Part shown: one piece after another, positions 24,551-33,831 of the stretch | Position numbering within the stretch: position 1 is the stretch's first letter | Layout: each line of letters starts with the position of its first letter | From: Deinococcus peraridilitoris DSM 19664 | GTDB taxonomy: Bacteria; Deinococcota; Deinococci; Deinococcales; Deinococcaceae | Assembly (NCBI RefSeq): GCF_000317835.1 | Contig: NC_019793.1 | Coordinates: 2,418,001 to 2,482,000, forward strand | DNA length: 64,000 bases | Direction of reading: 5' to 3' | Notes under the pieces: model-generated | Told to the model about the DNA's origin: nothing | Seen by the model: the letters and a program-made list of their open reading frames with translations, nothing else | Databases searched by the model: none | Position numbers and translations under genes: made by a program

Positions 24551-25771
24551 TCAGAAAGTCCACTCGCCGCCGCGCATGACGCTTTCGCGCGCGCCGTCTG
24601 CCGTGACGCCGTCCACGTCCACCTCTGCCGAGCCGATCATCCAGTCCACGTGAATCAGGCTGTCGTTGGCGCCCGCAGCACCCATCGCGCCCTGGCCACC
24701 CTCCACGTTAAAGGCGTAAGCGTGTCCCAGTGCGATGTGCGACGCGGCGTTCTCGTCAAAGAGGGTGTTGTAGAAGAGCAGGCCCGTGCGTGCCACGGGC
24801 GCGGACGCCGCGACCAGGGCCACCTCGCCCAGGCGCCGGGCACCCTCGTCGGTGTCGAGCAGGGAGTGCAAGGTTGCTTCACCGCTGTTCGCACGGGCCT
24901 CGACCACCTGCCCGTCCTGAAAGCGCACCTCGATGCCGTCGATCAGGGTGCCGCGTACGCTGAGGGGTTTGGTGGCGCGCACGGTGCCGTTCACGCGTTC
25001 CCGGTGCGGCGCGGTAAAGACCTCGTCGGTGGGCAGGTTCGGCACGCCAGGAATGCCGTTCTGCGCGGGCCAGGCGCCTCCCACCCAGACGTGTGGGTTC
25101 GCGAGCCCCACCGTGAGGTCGGTGCCGGGACCACGAAAGTGCAGCGCCTCGTAACGGCGCTGATTCAGGTACTCGCGCCGATGGGCCAGCGCCTCGGTGT
25201 GGGCTCGCCACGCCCCAACCGGGTCAGGCCGGTCGGCCCGCGTGACCGTGAAGATGGCGTCCCACAGGCGCGCGATGGCCTCTTCTTCGCTGAGGTCCGG
25301 AAAGACCTTGCGCGCCCACGAGGGCACGGGCATCGCGCCGATGCTCCAGTTCACCGCGAACGAGCCCATGTGTTCGGCGACCGGCCTGTTGGCCTGCGCG
25401 AGCGCCTTGGAGCGCCGCGCGATGCGCTCACCGTCCAGTCCCGAAAGCAGGTCGGGATCATTGCCGGCAATGGACAGAAAAGCGTACCCATCACTTATTT
25501 TGTGCAGGGTTTCCTGGACCTGCCATTCAGGTGCGTATTCGAGCGCTTCCTCAGGTGCCGTCTCGAAAAGGATCCGCGTCAGCTGTGGATCGTCATAACG
25601 TACGCTGACTGCCCGCGCGCCGGCCTCGTAGGCTTTGCGCACGATCAGGCGAGCGAGCGGCGCGGCTTCCAGTGGGGTGTTCAGCTGCAGCTTGCCGCCC
25701 GCCTGCAAATTGACGCCGATTCGCACCAGCAGGTCAGCGTAGCGTTCGAGTTTCTCCTGAAAAGACAGCAT
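24551..25771 (-). CDS. M29 family aminopeptidase
   Basis: The 406-residue metallo-aminopeptidase is of the thermophilic M29 (AmpS/aminopeptidase T) family. Visible metal-binding landmarks are [18 protein letters not shown], with the conserved Glu and His, and [15 protein letters not shown] plus [10 protein letters not shown] near the C-terminus. The start ATG 25771 ([12 protein letters not shown]) follows TATGGT by five bases; the longer open frame has no support. It releases N-terminal residues from peptides in the cytoplasm. Same strand as the Na/Pi gene, 32 bp upstream of it; possibly co-transcribed. Confidence 0.93.
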   Translation of the reverse strand: MLSFQEKLERYADLLVRIGVNLQAGGKLQLNTPLEAAPLARLIVRKAYEAGARAVSVRYDDPQLTRILFETAPEEALEYAPEWQVQETLHKISDGYAFLSIAGNDPDLLSGLDGERIARRSKALAQANRPVAEHMGSFAVNWSIGAMPVPSWARKVFPDLSEEEAIARLWDAIFTVTRADRPDPVGAWRAHTEALAHRREYLNQRRYEALHFRGPGTDLTVGLANPHVWVGGAWPAQNGIPGVPNLPTDEVFTAPHRERVNGTVRATKPLSVRGTLIDGIEVRFQDGQVVEARANSGEATLHSLLDTDEGARRLGEVALVAASAPVARTGLLFYNTLFDENAASHIALGHAYAFNVEGGQGAMGAAGANDSLIHVDWMIGSAEVDVDGVTADGARESVMRGGEWTF

Positions 25772-25902
25772 GCTGCACCATACCCTACAAGGCCCACCCT
25801 CCGGCTCGCTGTCCGCACCCTGCCGGGCCATCGCCGCATGACCGCGGCACAACCGGCGCGAGTCCTCGCAACCTTTGCTGTGGTCGTGTCGTATCTACAG
25901 AT

Positions 25903-26127
25903 ATGTTGAACGTACTCTCCATCGTCGCGGGCGTGGTCGCCGGCCTCTTCCTGCTGCTCGGCATCCTGCCCTTTTTTGGCTGGCTGAACTGGATTCTGAC
26001 AGTTCCGACCGCGCTGCTCGGGCTGGTCCTGGGCCTGATCGGCCGTGGTCGGGCCGGAACGGTGCTGAACGTGGTGGTGCTGCTGCTGGCCGGATTGCGC
26101 CTGATGCTCGGCGGCGGCATTTTCTGA
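25903..26127 (+). CDS. Small integral membrane protein (74 aa)
   Basis: Nearly the whole protein is hydrophobic: two or three transmembrane helices (MLNVLSIVAGVVAGLFLLLG; WILTVPTALLGLVLGLIG; VVVLLLAGLRLMLGG) separated by an RGRAG loop. The pattern resembles small DUF4190-like or phage-shock-type membrane proteins, but I cannot name a family. The ATG at 25903 lies just after TATCTACAGAT, possibly leaderless. It is divergent from the aminopeptidase and ends before a strong terminator. Confidence 0.72.
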   Translation: MLNVLSIVAGVVAGLFLLLGILPFFGWLNWILTVPTALLGLVLGLIGRGRAGTVLNVVVLLLAGLRLMLGGGIF

Positions 26128-26151
26128 CCGGAGGGTTCGTGGAGCCTCAGA

Positions 26152-26193
26152 GGGCAGATCGGCGTGCATTCGCCGATCTGCCCTTCTTTCTCT
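26152..26193. terminator. Bidirectional terminator
   Basis: GGGCAGATCGGCG / CGCCGATCTGCCC is a perfect 13-bp stem with a six-base loop followed by TTCTTTCTCTT. It separates the convergent membrane-protein and M20 peptidase genes. Confidence 0.85.
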
Positions 26194-27264
26194 TCAATCC
26201 AGCGGCCGTTCCTGGTAAAGATCGACGAATTTGCACAACATCCTGAGCCCGGTCGCCAGGCTGTCCGGAGCGACCCATTCATCTTCGCGGTGCGCGTTGC
26301 CACCACGGTACACGCCCAGCGCCAGTGCGGGAATGTGATGAGGAGCGGCGGCGTTGGCGTCGGTGCTGCTGGCCGCAGTGCGCAGTTCCACGCCCACGCT
26401 CTCGGCAGCGCGGCGGGCCAGTTTCAGGAGGGCCTCGCTGGACAGGTCACCGCCAGGACGGTCGCCTACCTGCTCCAGGGTCACCTGCACGCCAGCCGTG
26501 CGGGCCGCACCTTCAATGGCGGACCGGGCGCGTTCCTGAAGGGTTTCCAGCGCGTAGGGATCGAGAGAGCGCAAATCGAGCAGCAACTGCGCGCTCGCGG
26601 CAATCGAGTTGATGCTGTTGCCGCCGCGCGCTTCTCCGACGTTGAGGGTGGTACGTGGACTGTGCGGCAAGGGCAGGCTGTAAAGCGCCGTGATAGCCAG
26701 CCCCAGCGCATGCAGGGCGCTCGGGCCCTTGTCACCCCACGAGTGCCCGCCGGGACCGCTGAAGGTCGCCCGGAAACGGCGCACGCCGACAGCCTTCGTG
26801 ACGGCCAGCCCCAGGTAACCGTCGACGGCCACGAAAGCACCGATGCGTTCGGCATGCTGCGCGAGCAGATGTTTGGCGCCTCGCAGATCGCCCAGACCTT
26901 CCTCGGCAACGTTGGCGACCAGCCACAGCGGGCGGCGCAGACGCTCAAGCTGCAGATCGCGCAGGAAGGCGGTCAGTACCGCCAGGCTGGCACTGTTGTC
27001 GCCCAGGCCGGGACCGCTCAGCCGTCCGCGTGTTTCGTGAACGGTCAGGTCAGTGTCCCCGGCAAACACGGTGTCGAGGTGTGACGCGAGTACCAGGGCC
27101 TTGCCTTCCGGAGGGCCCAGGCGCAGCACGACGTTGCCGACCTCATCCTGCTCCGGCTCGTGCCCCAGCGCGCGCCATAACCGGCTCATCAGCGCCGCCC
27201 GTTCACCCTCATGAAAAGTCGGGGCGGGAGTCTGGGCGATACGAACGAGGTAATCGAGCGGCAC
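26194..27264 (-). CDS. M20 family metallopeptidase
   Basis: The 356-residue zinc hydrolase is of the M20/M25/M40 clan. Metal-binding landmarks are in order: SHLDTVF, GPGLGDNSASLA, VAEEGLGDLRGAK, and a C-terminal SSTDANAAAPHHIPAL. The dimerisation domain begins with GGHSW. These enzymes cleave dipeptides, N-acyl amino acids or LysW-bound amino acids; the substrate here cannot be read from sequence, although GGHSWGD is also seen in the LysK/DapE-like branch. The GTG start at 27264 lies six bases after TACACT, fitting a leaderless mRNA. Confidence 0.88.
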   Translation of the reverse strand: MPLDYLVRIAQTPAPTFHEGERAALMSRLWRALGHEPEQDEVGNVVLRLGPPEGKALVLASHLDTVFAGDTDLTVHETRGRLSGPGLGDNSASLAVLTAFLRDLQLERLRRPLWLVANVAEEGLGDLRGAKHLLAQHAERIGAFVAVDGYLGLAVTKAVGVRRFRATFSGPGGHSWGDKGPSALHALGLAITALYSLPLPHSPRTTLNVGEARGGNSINSIAASAQLLLDLRSLDPYALETLQERARSAIEGAARTAGVQVTLEQVGDRPGGDLSSEALLKLARRAAESVGVELRTAASSTDANAAAPHHIPALALGVYRGGNAHREDEWVAPDSLATGLRMLCKFVDLYQERPLD

Positions 27265-27325
27265 CCGGTCAGTGTATAGGAGCAGCGCGACTTTCAGCTA
27301 TGACGCCGCTTCACTAAGTCAAGGA

Positions 27326-27547
27326 ATGACAACGGACATGACCCTGGCGTATTCCACCTTGAGGCAATTGGCCAGAATGTAGTACTGGACGACACGCAGC
27401 CTGGATTTCTCACACGAGGAGTGCATTCGGGTCAGGGCGCTGGTCCGGGAATTTACCGATGATATCGGTGCGGAGGAAAGTACCGAGAAGACATGGTGGC
27501 AGATGATCTCGAACGAATTGAGTATGAACTCAAGCGGCTCGAGGTAA
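27326..27547 (+). pseudogene. Short ORF interrupted by one amber codon
   Basis: From ATG 27326 a frame of 74 codons runs to TAA at 27547 with a single TAG at codon 19. The second part (WTTRSLDFSHEECIRVRAL, then FTDDIGAEESTEK) looks protein-like. I recognise no family. It is more likely a decayed gene than a recoded one. Confidence 0.3.
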
Positions 27548-28118
27548 CGCAGGCATCCGCTTGAAGCGTGATCTGCTGCGATGGGCGTCGTCAAACGGTC
27601 AAGCTTGTTCTGGCTTGCCAGGGAACGTTGCCGTCATGTCATACCGTTGCCTTGCTGCCTTGCCCTCGCTCACGCACACCACGGTCAGACTACCTAGGGA
27701 GTGACCGCCACCTGGTGCGGAACTCGCTATGCCTTTTGCCTTGGGCTGCTGTAAATCTGGCGCCCTCAGGACATGAAAAAGGGAAGCCGCTTGGCTTCCC
27801 TTGATGGTGCAGGTTGTCGGAGTTGCACCGACCTACGCTTGGTCCTGCTCGTGCGCCCGTCTTTTAATCCAAAGTCGTCCGGTGTGGTCAGCCATTGCCC
27901 ATCTGGGCAAATATCCATGACACCCTTCAACTTGTCGAGGTGGACGCCTCCCTAATTCAACGCCACTTCGCATGCATTGCGGCGTCGTGCCTTGAACATC
28001 TTTTGCGCAGGGCCAAGAAAAGAGTATAAAGAGATTTGAGCGGCGCAACGCGATCAGTGTTACATTCTGGGACAACCCCACACCAGGCCTCCTGAGCCAT
28101 CTTGCGTTAGCCTGAAGC
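27548..28118. other. Gene-poor stretch with a candidate structured RNA
   Basis: No protein gene is supported over 570 bp. On the minus strand, a T-arm-like hairpin (GTCGG, loop TGCAACT, CCGAC) followed by a CCA-ending strand lies at about 27806-27836. A strong terminator follows at 27776-27800 (GGGAAGCC/GGCTTCCC then TTTTT). A TATACT box (minus strand, near 28023-28028) could be its promoter, giving a transcript of about 240 bases. Confidence 0.4.
27776..27800 (-). terminator. Intrinsic terminator, minus strand
   Basis: An 8-bp stem GGGAAGCC/GGCTTCCC with a four-base loop is followed on the minus strand by TTTTT. No coding gene ends here, so the terminated transcript would be non-coding. Confidence 0.75.
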
Positions 28119-29084
28119 ATGACCATTGCCGAGAGTCTCGTCACGTTGCACGACATCGAGCAGGCCCGTGAGCGGCTGCACGGTCTTGTCGCCCGCTCAC
28201 CGCTGGTGGTCTTTCCCGGGGCCGACCTGACACTGAAAGCCGAGAATCTGCAGGTCACGGGCGCCTTCAAGCTGCGCGGCGCCTTCAATGCCATCCTGAG
28301 CCTTTCGGATGAGGAGCGTGCTCGGGGCGTGGTGGCGCACTCGAGCGGCAATCACGCACAGGCCGTGGCGTACGCGGCGCGGCAGCTGGGGGTACACGCG
28401 GTGATCGTGATGCCCGAAAATGCGCCGGGCATCAAGCTGGAACGCACCCGCTCCTACGGCGCGGAGGTGGTGATCGTGGGCAAGGCCAGCCGCGAACGAC
28501 TCGAAAAGACGCGTGAACTGCAGGAAGCGCGCGGCCTGACGCCCGTACCGCCCTATGACGACCGCAACATCATCGCTGGAACCGGCACAGTCGCCCTGGA
28601 AATTCTGGAGGACCTTCCAGAGGTACAGACCGTGCTGGTCCCCGTGAGTGGGGGAGGCCTGCTGGCCGGAGTGGCCACTGCCATCAAGCTTTCCCGGCCT
28701 GAGGTGCGCGTGATCGGCGTCGAGCCCGAGCTGGCCGCCGACACCCAGGCGAGCTTCCGCGCCGGGGCCGTAGTGGAGTGGGACGCCGCGCAGGTCAGCC
28801 GGACCCTGGCAGACGGTTTGCGGGTGCAGCGCGTCGGTACGCTCAACTGGCCGCACATTCAGGCTTATGTCGACGATGTCGTGACGGTCAGCGAGGACGA
28901 GATTCGCGCCGCCATGCGCCGCACGATGCTCGAAGCGCGTCTGGTAGCCGAACCCAGCGGCGCCGTGACCATCGCGGCTGGGCTCTTCCGGCGTGGCGAA
29001 CTGCCCCAGGGACCCACCGTGGCCATCCTGAGCGGGGGCACGGTCGAGGCGTCGCTGCTCGCCTCGGTTCTCGCGGAAGATTGA
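28119..29084 (+). CDS. Threonine/serine dehydratase (PLP enzyme)
   Basis: The 321-residue fold-type II PLP enzyme has the Schiff-base lysine in FKLRGAF (about residue 50), the substrate loop SSGNHAQ, and the phosphate-binding SGGGLLAG. There is no C-terminal ACT regulatory domain, so it matches catabolic threonine ammonia-lyase (TdcB-like) or serine racemase rather than the long biosynthetic IlvA. It would convert threonine to 2-oxobutanoate or serine to pyruvate. TAGCCT lies five bases before the ATG (leaderless). It stands alone; the neighbours are intergenic remnants. Confidence 0.9.
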   Translation: MTIAESLVTLHDIEQARERLHGLVARSPLVVFPGADLTLKAENLQVTGAFKLRGAFNAILSLSDEERARGVVAHSSGNHAQAVAYAARQLGVHAVIVMPENAPGIKLERTRSYGAEVVIVGKASRERLEKTRELQEARGLTPVPPYDDRNIIAGTGTVALEILEDLPEVQTVLVPVSGGGLLAGVATAIKLSRPEVRVIGVEPELAADTQASFRAGAVVEWDAAQVSRTLADGLRVQRVGTLNWPHIQAYVDDVVTVSEDEIRAAMRRTMLEARLVAEPSGAVTIAAGLFRRGELPQGPTVAILSGGTVEASLLASVLAED

Positions 29085-29432
29085 GAAATACCGCAGCCGC
29101 CCATACCTGCTGGAAGCGATCTGCCAGATCGCGAGCGGCCTCCCTGAGGCGCGCCTCTCCATCTACGAGTGCGGACGCATCCAGGGAGACTTGATCCGAA
29201 CCGTTGAAGGCGGGATTCGGTACTTTATGCCCCTCATCGCACGGCAACGACGCGGACGCCATGCACGCTCTGGACCTCGTCGTCCTGGTCGTCACCGCCC
29301 CGAATCGACTGCCTGTCACCACGGCGAACTCCGAGCAGGAGGGTGTGCTCTCCAGGCTCGGGGCGCGTGACCGGACCCGCGCAGTGCTCAAGGCACCGGA
29401 CCTTGGGGTCATTTGAAGGGCGGCCTCGCACC
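29085..29432. other. Intergenic stretch with a possible decayed ORF
   Basis: One frame has protein-like text (YLLEAICQIASGLPEARLS) from about 29090 to 29250, and another continues it (LDLVVLVVTAPNRLPVTT) to 29416, as if one small gene had been frameshifted. No start site or family is recognised; I do not call a gene. Confidence 0.3.
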
Positions 29433-29474
29433 AAAGAGAGGAGAACGCGCTATGCGCGTTTTCCTCTCTTTTTT
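29433..29474. terminator. Bidirectional terminator
   Basis: A long stem pairs AAAGAGAGGA with TCCTCTCTTT around an inner ACGCGC/GCGCGT stem, followed by TTTT on the plus strand. It lies between a rightward region and the leftward SRPBCC gene. Confidence 0.8.
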
Positions 29475-29478
29475 CGGT

Positions 29479-30153
29479 TCAGGCCTGAGTGCGTGGGGTG
29501 GGCACCGAGCCCGTGCTGCCTTCGAACACACTCTTGAAGTTCTGCAGGTCGTCGGCAATCTGCACGCTGGGTTCCTCGCCGAACAGTTTGGCGATGGCGG
29601 CGCCCAGCGCTCCGGCCGGAGGGCGGTAAGAGAGTGCCACGTGCACGCGGGTGCTGTCTCCCGGCAGGCTTTCGAACTGCACGCTGCCGGCGTTGTCGAC
29701 CGTGGCGCCGGGCAGCGAGTGCCAGCCGATGCGTTCGCCAGGCTTGTCGTTCACGATCTCAGCTTCCCACTCCACGTGGGTACCAAGGGGGGCCTTGGCG
29801 ACCCAGCGTGAACGGCGCTCGTCGATTTCAGTGACGGTTTCGAGGTGGCTCATGATGCGCGGCAGGTTCTCCAGCTTACGCCAGTAAGCGTAGACTTCAC
29901 GGGCCGGGCGGTTCACCACCACCGAGTGCTCCACGAACACGGGTTTGCTGGAAACCGCGCCTTCACCAGCCGTGTTCATGCCGGCCGCCGCATAAGCGGG
30001 ATCATGCCCACTGGCGCCCCGGAAGATCAGGTAACCACCTGCGGCGGCGAGCAGCAGCCCACCCAGGCCGCGCCGGCGCAGGCCGAGAATGGCGAGAAGT
30101 CCGCCGCCGAGGGATGAAATCAGTCGTTCGTTGCTGCTGACATTGGTTTCCAT
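29479..30153 (-). CDS. SRPBCC (cyclase/dehydrase-type) protein with N-terminal membrane anchor
   Basis: This is a 224-residue protein from ATG 30153 behind AGGAGG. The N-terminus ([19 protein letters not shown] and the following [14 protein letters not shown]) resembles the DUF2892 inner-membrane hairpin. From about residue 80 the SRPBCC/polyketide-cyclase fold follows: [53 protein letters not shown] and [12 protein letters not shown]. Such proteins bind hydrophobic ligands; in Deinococcus-like genomes they are found with stress proteins. The neighbour on the same strand (30308) is a DUF2171 stress-type protein, supporting an envelope-stress role. Confidence 0.85.
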   Translation of the reverse strand: METNVSSNERLISSLGGGLLAILGLRRRGLGGLLLAAAGGYLIFRGASGHDPAYAAAGMNTAGEGAVSSKPVFVEHSVVVNRPAREVYAYWRKLENLPRIMSHLETVTEIDERRSRWVAKAPLGTHVEWEAEIVNDKPGERIGWHSLPGATVDNAGSVQFESLPGDSTRVHVALSYRPPAGALGAAIAKLFGEEPSVQIADDLQNFKSVFEGSTGSVPTPRTQA

Positions 30154-30307
30154 CATGCCTCCTTGTTGAGTCGAGTGCCCCAAGCGGGACTCCCAACTCT
30201 TAACCTCTTCATGTTGACCCAATTGCAGTCCCGGGAACGTTCGGGGACCGTGAAAGGAATCCGTGAGGATCTTTAGCGTTGGGAGGGAAAGACGCACTGA
30301 GGCGCCC

Positions 30308-31189
30308 TCACTCCGGGCGGTTGGGGTCGCCTTCGCTGTCCGGAGCGTCGTTCTGACGCTCGTCGACCGCCTGTCCCATCGCCTGCTGATCGAAGTCGGT
30401 GCCGGCCAGCGCGGGGTCGAGGTTGGTGTTCATGGTGCTGCTGGGCGTCGCGGCGCTGCCACCCACCAGGCCACCCTCTCCCGGCATGGCGTTTGAGCCG
30501 CCGCTGTAGCTGGTGTCGTAGCCCTGCATGCCCTGCACCTGAGCCTGATCCTGCGCGCTGCCCTGAGTCTGCGCGAAGCTGCCTGAGCTGGTGTCCTGTC
30601 CCTGACCCGGCAGGCCGTCCTCGCTGCTGACGTTTCCCTGCGCGCCGGTGTTGGCATTGCGGTCGCCGGTCTGCCCGGAGGCTGCGCCCGCACCGCTCAT
30701 CAATTCCTGGTCTGCCATGGTATTGCCCACCCCACTTGCCGTGTAAGAATCGGTCGTGCTGCCCTCGTTCGGGTGCCCGCCGAGCGTGGTGCTCCGGTCA
30801 CCCATCGGGCTTTCCTGCCCGCTCACCTCAAGGTCGCGGTCGCTGATGATCGATCCACCCGCGCTGCCCAGCGCTTCGCTGCCGCTCATACCCGAGGGCG
30901 TCCCGCTGAGCGCGGCCTGGCCGGTGTGATCGTTGGGATCGCTGGTCATGGCGCCCTGCTGAAACTCATCGGCGGTGCGGTTGAGGTACACCGCGCGCTC
31001 GTCGATGTGATCGACCCAGGAAATCGGAATCCAGCGGTGTTCGTGATTGGGAGAGTCATTCTTGGTGAGCTTCAGGAAATTACCGTCGACGCCGTCGATG
31101 GTTCCCACGTGCACACCCGGGGCGCCCATCATGCTGCCCTCGCCACGCGCGTGGACCATCATGTGCTCGTGAATGTCGCTGGGGTTCAT
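30308..31189 (-). CDS. DUF2171 protein with long disordered tail
   Basis: The 293-residue protein has its first ~80 residues as a DUF2171/PRC-like beta domain ([51 protein letters not shown]). The remaining ~210 residues are low-complexity, rich in Gly, Ser, Gln, Asp and Thr with almost no hydrophobic core, so they are predicted disordered. AGGAGG precedes the ATG. Hydrophilic disordered tails are common in desiccation- and stress-related proteins; that role is inferred. It is upstream of the SRPBCC gene on the same strand, 154 bp apart. Confidence 0.82.
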   Translation of the reverse strand: MNPSDIHEHMMVHARGEGSMMGAPGVHVGTIDGVDGNFLKLTKNDSPNHEHRWIPISWVDHIDERAVYLNRTADEFQQGAMTSDPNDHTGQAALSGTPSGMSGSEALGSAGGSIISDRDLEVSGQESPMGDRSTTLGGHPNEGSTTDSYTASGVGNTMADQELMSGAGAASGQTGDRNANTGAQGNVSSEDGLPGQGQDTSSGSFAQTQGSAQDQAQVQGMQGYDTSYSGGSNAMPGEGGLVGGSAATPSSTMNTNLDPALAGTDFDQQAMGQAVDERQNDAPDSEGDPNRPE

Positions 31190-31200
31190 GCGTTCCTCCT

Positions 31201-31223
31201 ACGAAAAGAAGCGCACTTTTCGT
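31201..31223. promoter_or_regulatory. Inverted repeat upstream of the DUF2171 gene
   Basis: ACGAAAA (31201-31207) and TTTTCGT (31217-31223) form a 7+7 palindrome with nine-base spacing, 11 bp before the start codon and overlapping the leader. It may be an operator. Confidence 0.4.
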
Positions 31224-31389
31224 AATTTAATTCTTGGGACGCTCCCTATAGGCCGCGTGTGCGTTCTCCCGAGAAACTTTGAGGGGCGTTTCAGGAATGA
31301 AGCGAGCCTTAGCGCACCCGTGCGCGTCTGCTGGGCCGTACGCTCATACGCGTCTGAGGCCTGCAAAGACTGCAGTAGCCTGAAACGGT

Positions 31390-32280
31390 ATGGACGCCCT
31401 GAGCTTCGGCGCAATTTTTGTGACCATCGTTTTCTGGGCTTCGGCCTTTGCGGGAATACGGGCCGGCCTGGAAGCCTTTGATCCCGGTCACCTTACGCTT
31501 TACCGTTTCCTGGTGGCTTCGCTGGCGCTTGGTCTGTACGCCCTGGCGGTGCGGCTGAAACCGCCTTCGCCGCGTGACCTCGCGCGCATCTTCGGCTTGT
31601 CGCTGCTGGGGATCACCGCTTATCATCTGGCGCTCAATTACGGTCAGCAGACTGTCCCGGCCGGTACGGCGAGTCTGATCGTCGCAGCCGGTCCGGTCAT
31701 CACCGCGCTGCTGGGCGCGTGGTTCATGGGCGAGCGGCGCCCGGCGTTGGGATGGCTCGGTACCCTGATCGCCCTGGCGGGCGTGGCGCTGATCGTGCTG
31801 GGCAGCGGTGAAAGCCTGGAGTTCACACGTGGGGCGCTGCTGATACTGCTCGCTGCGCTGGTGACCAGCCTGTACTTCGTCTTTCAGCGTGGGGTGGTGG
31901 CGCGTGTCGGTTCGCTGCGCTTCACGGTCTACAGCCTGATACTGGGCACGCTTCCCCTGCTGATCTTTCTGCCTGGCTTCGGCGCTGAACTGACCCGCGC
32001 GCCCTTGAAGGCTCACCTGGCAGTCGTGTACATCGGGCTCTTTCCGGCGGCGCTGGCTTACCTGACCTGGACTTACGCGCTCTCGCGGGTTGGCGCGAGC
32101 CGCACCACCAGCTTTCTGAACGTTTCACCGGTCTTCGCCATTCTGATCGGCTGGCTGTGGCTGGGTGAAGTGCCCCATCCGGTCAGCCTGATTGGCGGGG
32201 GCATCGCATTGCTGGGCGTGATTCTGGTGAACACCCTCGGAAGGGCCCGTCGTGCGCCGCAGCCTGCAGTGGTGGTCTGA
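31390..32280 (+). CDS. EamA/DMT-family transporter
   Basis: The 296-residue inner-membrane protein has ten hydrophobic helices arranged as two EamA repeats ([19 protein letters not shown] in the first; [19 protein letters not shown] in the second), with the conserved GE(R/V)(R/P) turns (WFMGERRPA and [10 protein letters not shown]). Drug/metabolite transporters of this family usually export amino acids or metabolites; the substrate is unknown. TAGCCT lies eight bases before the ATG. The gene is divergent from the DUF2171 gene. Confidence 0.92.
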   Translation: MDALSFGAIFVTIVFWASAFAGIRAGLEAFDPGHLTLYRFLVASLALGLYALAVRLKPPSPRDLARIFGLSLLGITAYHLALNYGQQTVPAGTASLIVAAGPVITALLGAWFMGERRPALGWLGTLIALAGVALIVLGSGESLEFTRGALLILLAALVTSLYFVFQRGVVARVGSLRFTVYSLILGTLPLLIFLPGFGAELTRAPLKAHLAVVYIGLFPAALAYLTWTYALSRVGASRTTSFLNVSPVFAILIGWLWLGEVPHPVSLIGGGIALLGVILVNTLGRARRAPQPAVVV

Positions 32281-32289
32281 ATATCTTGC

Positions 32290-32449
32290 AGGCGTCCGTG
32301 GCACTGATGAAAGGTGGCGCGGTGGTGGGAGATCGGCGCGACCAACTGGCAGCGGGCGGTGACGTTCTTGCAGCAGAACGAGAAAGTGCCCGCGGGGGCC
32401 AAAGCCAGCGATTTTTCACCGATGCCTACCTCGACCGCAGCGTCAAGTA
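32290..32449 (+). pseudogene. C-terminal remnant of an ABC transporter substrate-binding protein
   Basis: One frame reads ATNWQRAVTFLQQNEKVPAGAKASDF and, after a one-base shift in a T-run, another continues FTDAYLDRSVK and stops. The order matches the end of NMT1/SsuA-type solute-binding proteins (Wqrav.flq..gkvpag..asdf.td.yl). No start or upstream part is present. Identification is by eye. Confidence 0.4.
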
Positions 32450-32621
32450 AATTCCATAGACCCGGGAGAGACGCGGCGGGCCTGGACTTTTCCACGGATG
32501 TATGAGCAGCGCCCCATCCGGCGCTGCTAATGCTTTTTGCCTATGTTGCAATGTGCGTGTGCGGCGTCTAAGGTGTCGTTATCACCTTTCCACATGGAAA
32601 GGTTTCGAGGAGGTGAAGCAA

Positions 32622-32747
32622 ATGACCGACAACCTGATCCGAGTTTCCGACGAGGCCTTCGTCCCTGCGTCCTCACTCCACAGGAGCGTGCATTTTGTTT
32701 CACCCTTCCACCTCGGCTTCACGCGGGCAGGTCCGCCAAAAATTTAA
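32622..32747 (+). CDS. 41-residue ORF with strong ribosome binding site
   Basis: ATG 32622 is preceded by GAGGAGGTGA, the strongest Shine-Dalgarno in the window. The peptide (MTDNLIRVSDEAFVPASSLH and onward to FTRAGPPKI) has no recognised family. A perfect hairpin CCTTTCC/GGAAAGG (32585-32602) stands just upstream of the Shine-Dalgarno. It precedes the RIO kinase by 60 bp and may be a small protein or a leader peptide controlling it. Confidence 0.5.
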   Translation: MTDNLIRVSDEAFVPASSLHRSVHFVSPFHLGFTRAGPPKI

Positions 32748-32807
32748 GCCCTGCAATTCGCGCTACGGGAACTGCGCCTGTAAACGCCTGACGAAACGGG
32801 CCGCCTG

Positions 32808-33701
32808 ATGGCCCGTCATTACCCGAAGGACCTCGTTTCCCTGGATTTCGAGGAAACGCATCAGCGTCTGCGCCGTAAGGAGCGCAAGCCGCAGGGTCGG
32901 CGTTCGGTGAACGCGTTGATCAGCGAAGACGGTCAGGATGATGCTGCTTTCCATGACCCGACCCTGGAGACGCTGCATCAGCTGGGGCACCTCGAAGAGC
33001 TGATCGGCGAACTCAAAAGTGGCAAGGAAGCCACCGTCTATCTGGCGCGCGGCCCACACGGTCTGACGGCCGTCAAGCTCTACAAGGAACTCACCGTGCG
33101 TTCGTTCAAGAACGACGCCATTTACCGCGAGGGGCGGTTCGTCGGGGACGCGCGCATCGAGAAAGCCATCCGGCAGCGCACCTCCACGGGCGTAGACGCG
33201 CAGCAGTCGATCTGGGTGATGCACGAGTACGCGCAACTGTGGACGCTCTGGAATGCTGGCCTGCCCGTCCCGAAACCCCTGGTGGGCCCAGACCTCTCCG
33301 AGTGCGCCAAGGCGGGCCGGGCTGTGGTGATGGAGTACGTCGGCAGCGAGGACGGTCCGGCGCTGCGGCTTTCCGACGCGCGCCTCACGCCTCACGAGGC
33401 CCGCAGCGCCTGGGAACAGAGTTTGAATATCATCGCGGCCCTGCTGCGGCTGGGCCGCGTCCACGGGGATTACAGCACCTACAACCTGCTGTGGTGGGAA
33501 GGAACAGTGATCGTGATCGATTTGCCTCAGATGGTCCTGCGCGAGGAAAGTCGCGCCTTTGACACGCTGCTCGAACGCGACGTGCGCTCGCTGACCCAGT
33601 CCTTTTCACGGCTGGGCCTGCGTGAATCTCCCGAAAACGCCCTGCGTGAAGTGCGCAAACGCGCCCGCAGCGTTCCGCAGACCTCCCTGCAGCTTCCCTG
33701 A
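32808..33701 (+). CDS. RIO-type serine/threonine protein kinase
   Basis: The 297-residue atypical kinase has nucleotide-binding loop ELKSGKEATVYLARG, catalytic Lys in AVKLYK, hinge MEYVG, catalytic loop VHGDYSTYNLLWW and metal-binding VIVIDLPQM. These are RIO1-family signatures. Bacterial RIO kinases are of uncertain role; archaeal and eukaryal homologues act in ribosome maturation. The ATG at 32808 lies 60 bp after a small ORF with which it may form a unit. The C-terminal extension (SLTQSFSRLGLRESPEN) is short and basic. Confidence 0.9.
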   Translation: MARHYPKDLVSLDFEETHQRLRRKERKPQGRRSVNALISEDGQDDAAFHDPTLETLHQLGHLEELIGELKSGKEATVYLARGPHGLTAVKLYKELTVRSFKNDAIYREGRFVGDARIEKAIRQRTSTGVDAQQSIWVMHEYAQLWTLWNAGLPVPKPLVGPDLSECAKAGRAVVMEYVGSEDGPALRLSDARLTPHEARSAWEQSLNIIAALLRLGRVHGDYSTYNLLWWEGTVIVIDLPQMVLREESRAFDTLLERDVRSLTQSFSRLGLRESPENALREVRKRARSVPQTSLQLP

Positions 33702-33831
33702 CCGACGCTGGACGCCACGTTCGTCCGCTGCACCTTGAAAGGCCCCATGAATTTTATTCACACCTGTCCTGATCCGCCCCGCTGCCGCGAAGCCCGTGGA
33801 CCACCTCGCCTGGCCCGATATGCTCTTGGGC

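Noticed and set aside
23614..24579. Plus-strand 321-codon frame opposite the Na/Pi cotransporter
   Set aside because: Ser/Pro/Arg-rich shadow; the minus frame has transmembrane helices and QSS motifs.
27806..27836. Functional tRNA
   Set aside because: Only a T-arm-like hairpin and a CCA-like end are visible; no matching 5' acceptor strand or anticodon arm can be found upstream.
27806..27836. Cobalamin riboswitch (GGTGCAACTCC core)
   Set aside because: The core resembles part of the riboswitch but no B12 box (GCCACTG) or downstream cobalamin gene is present.
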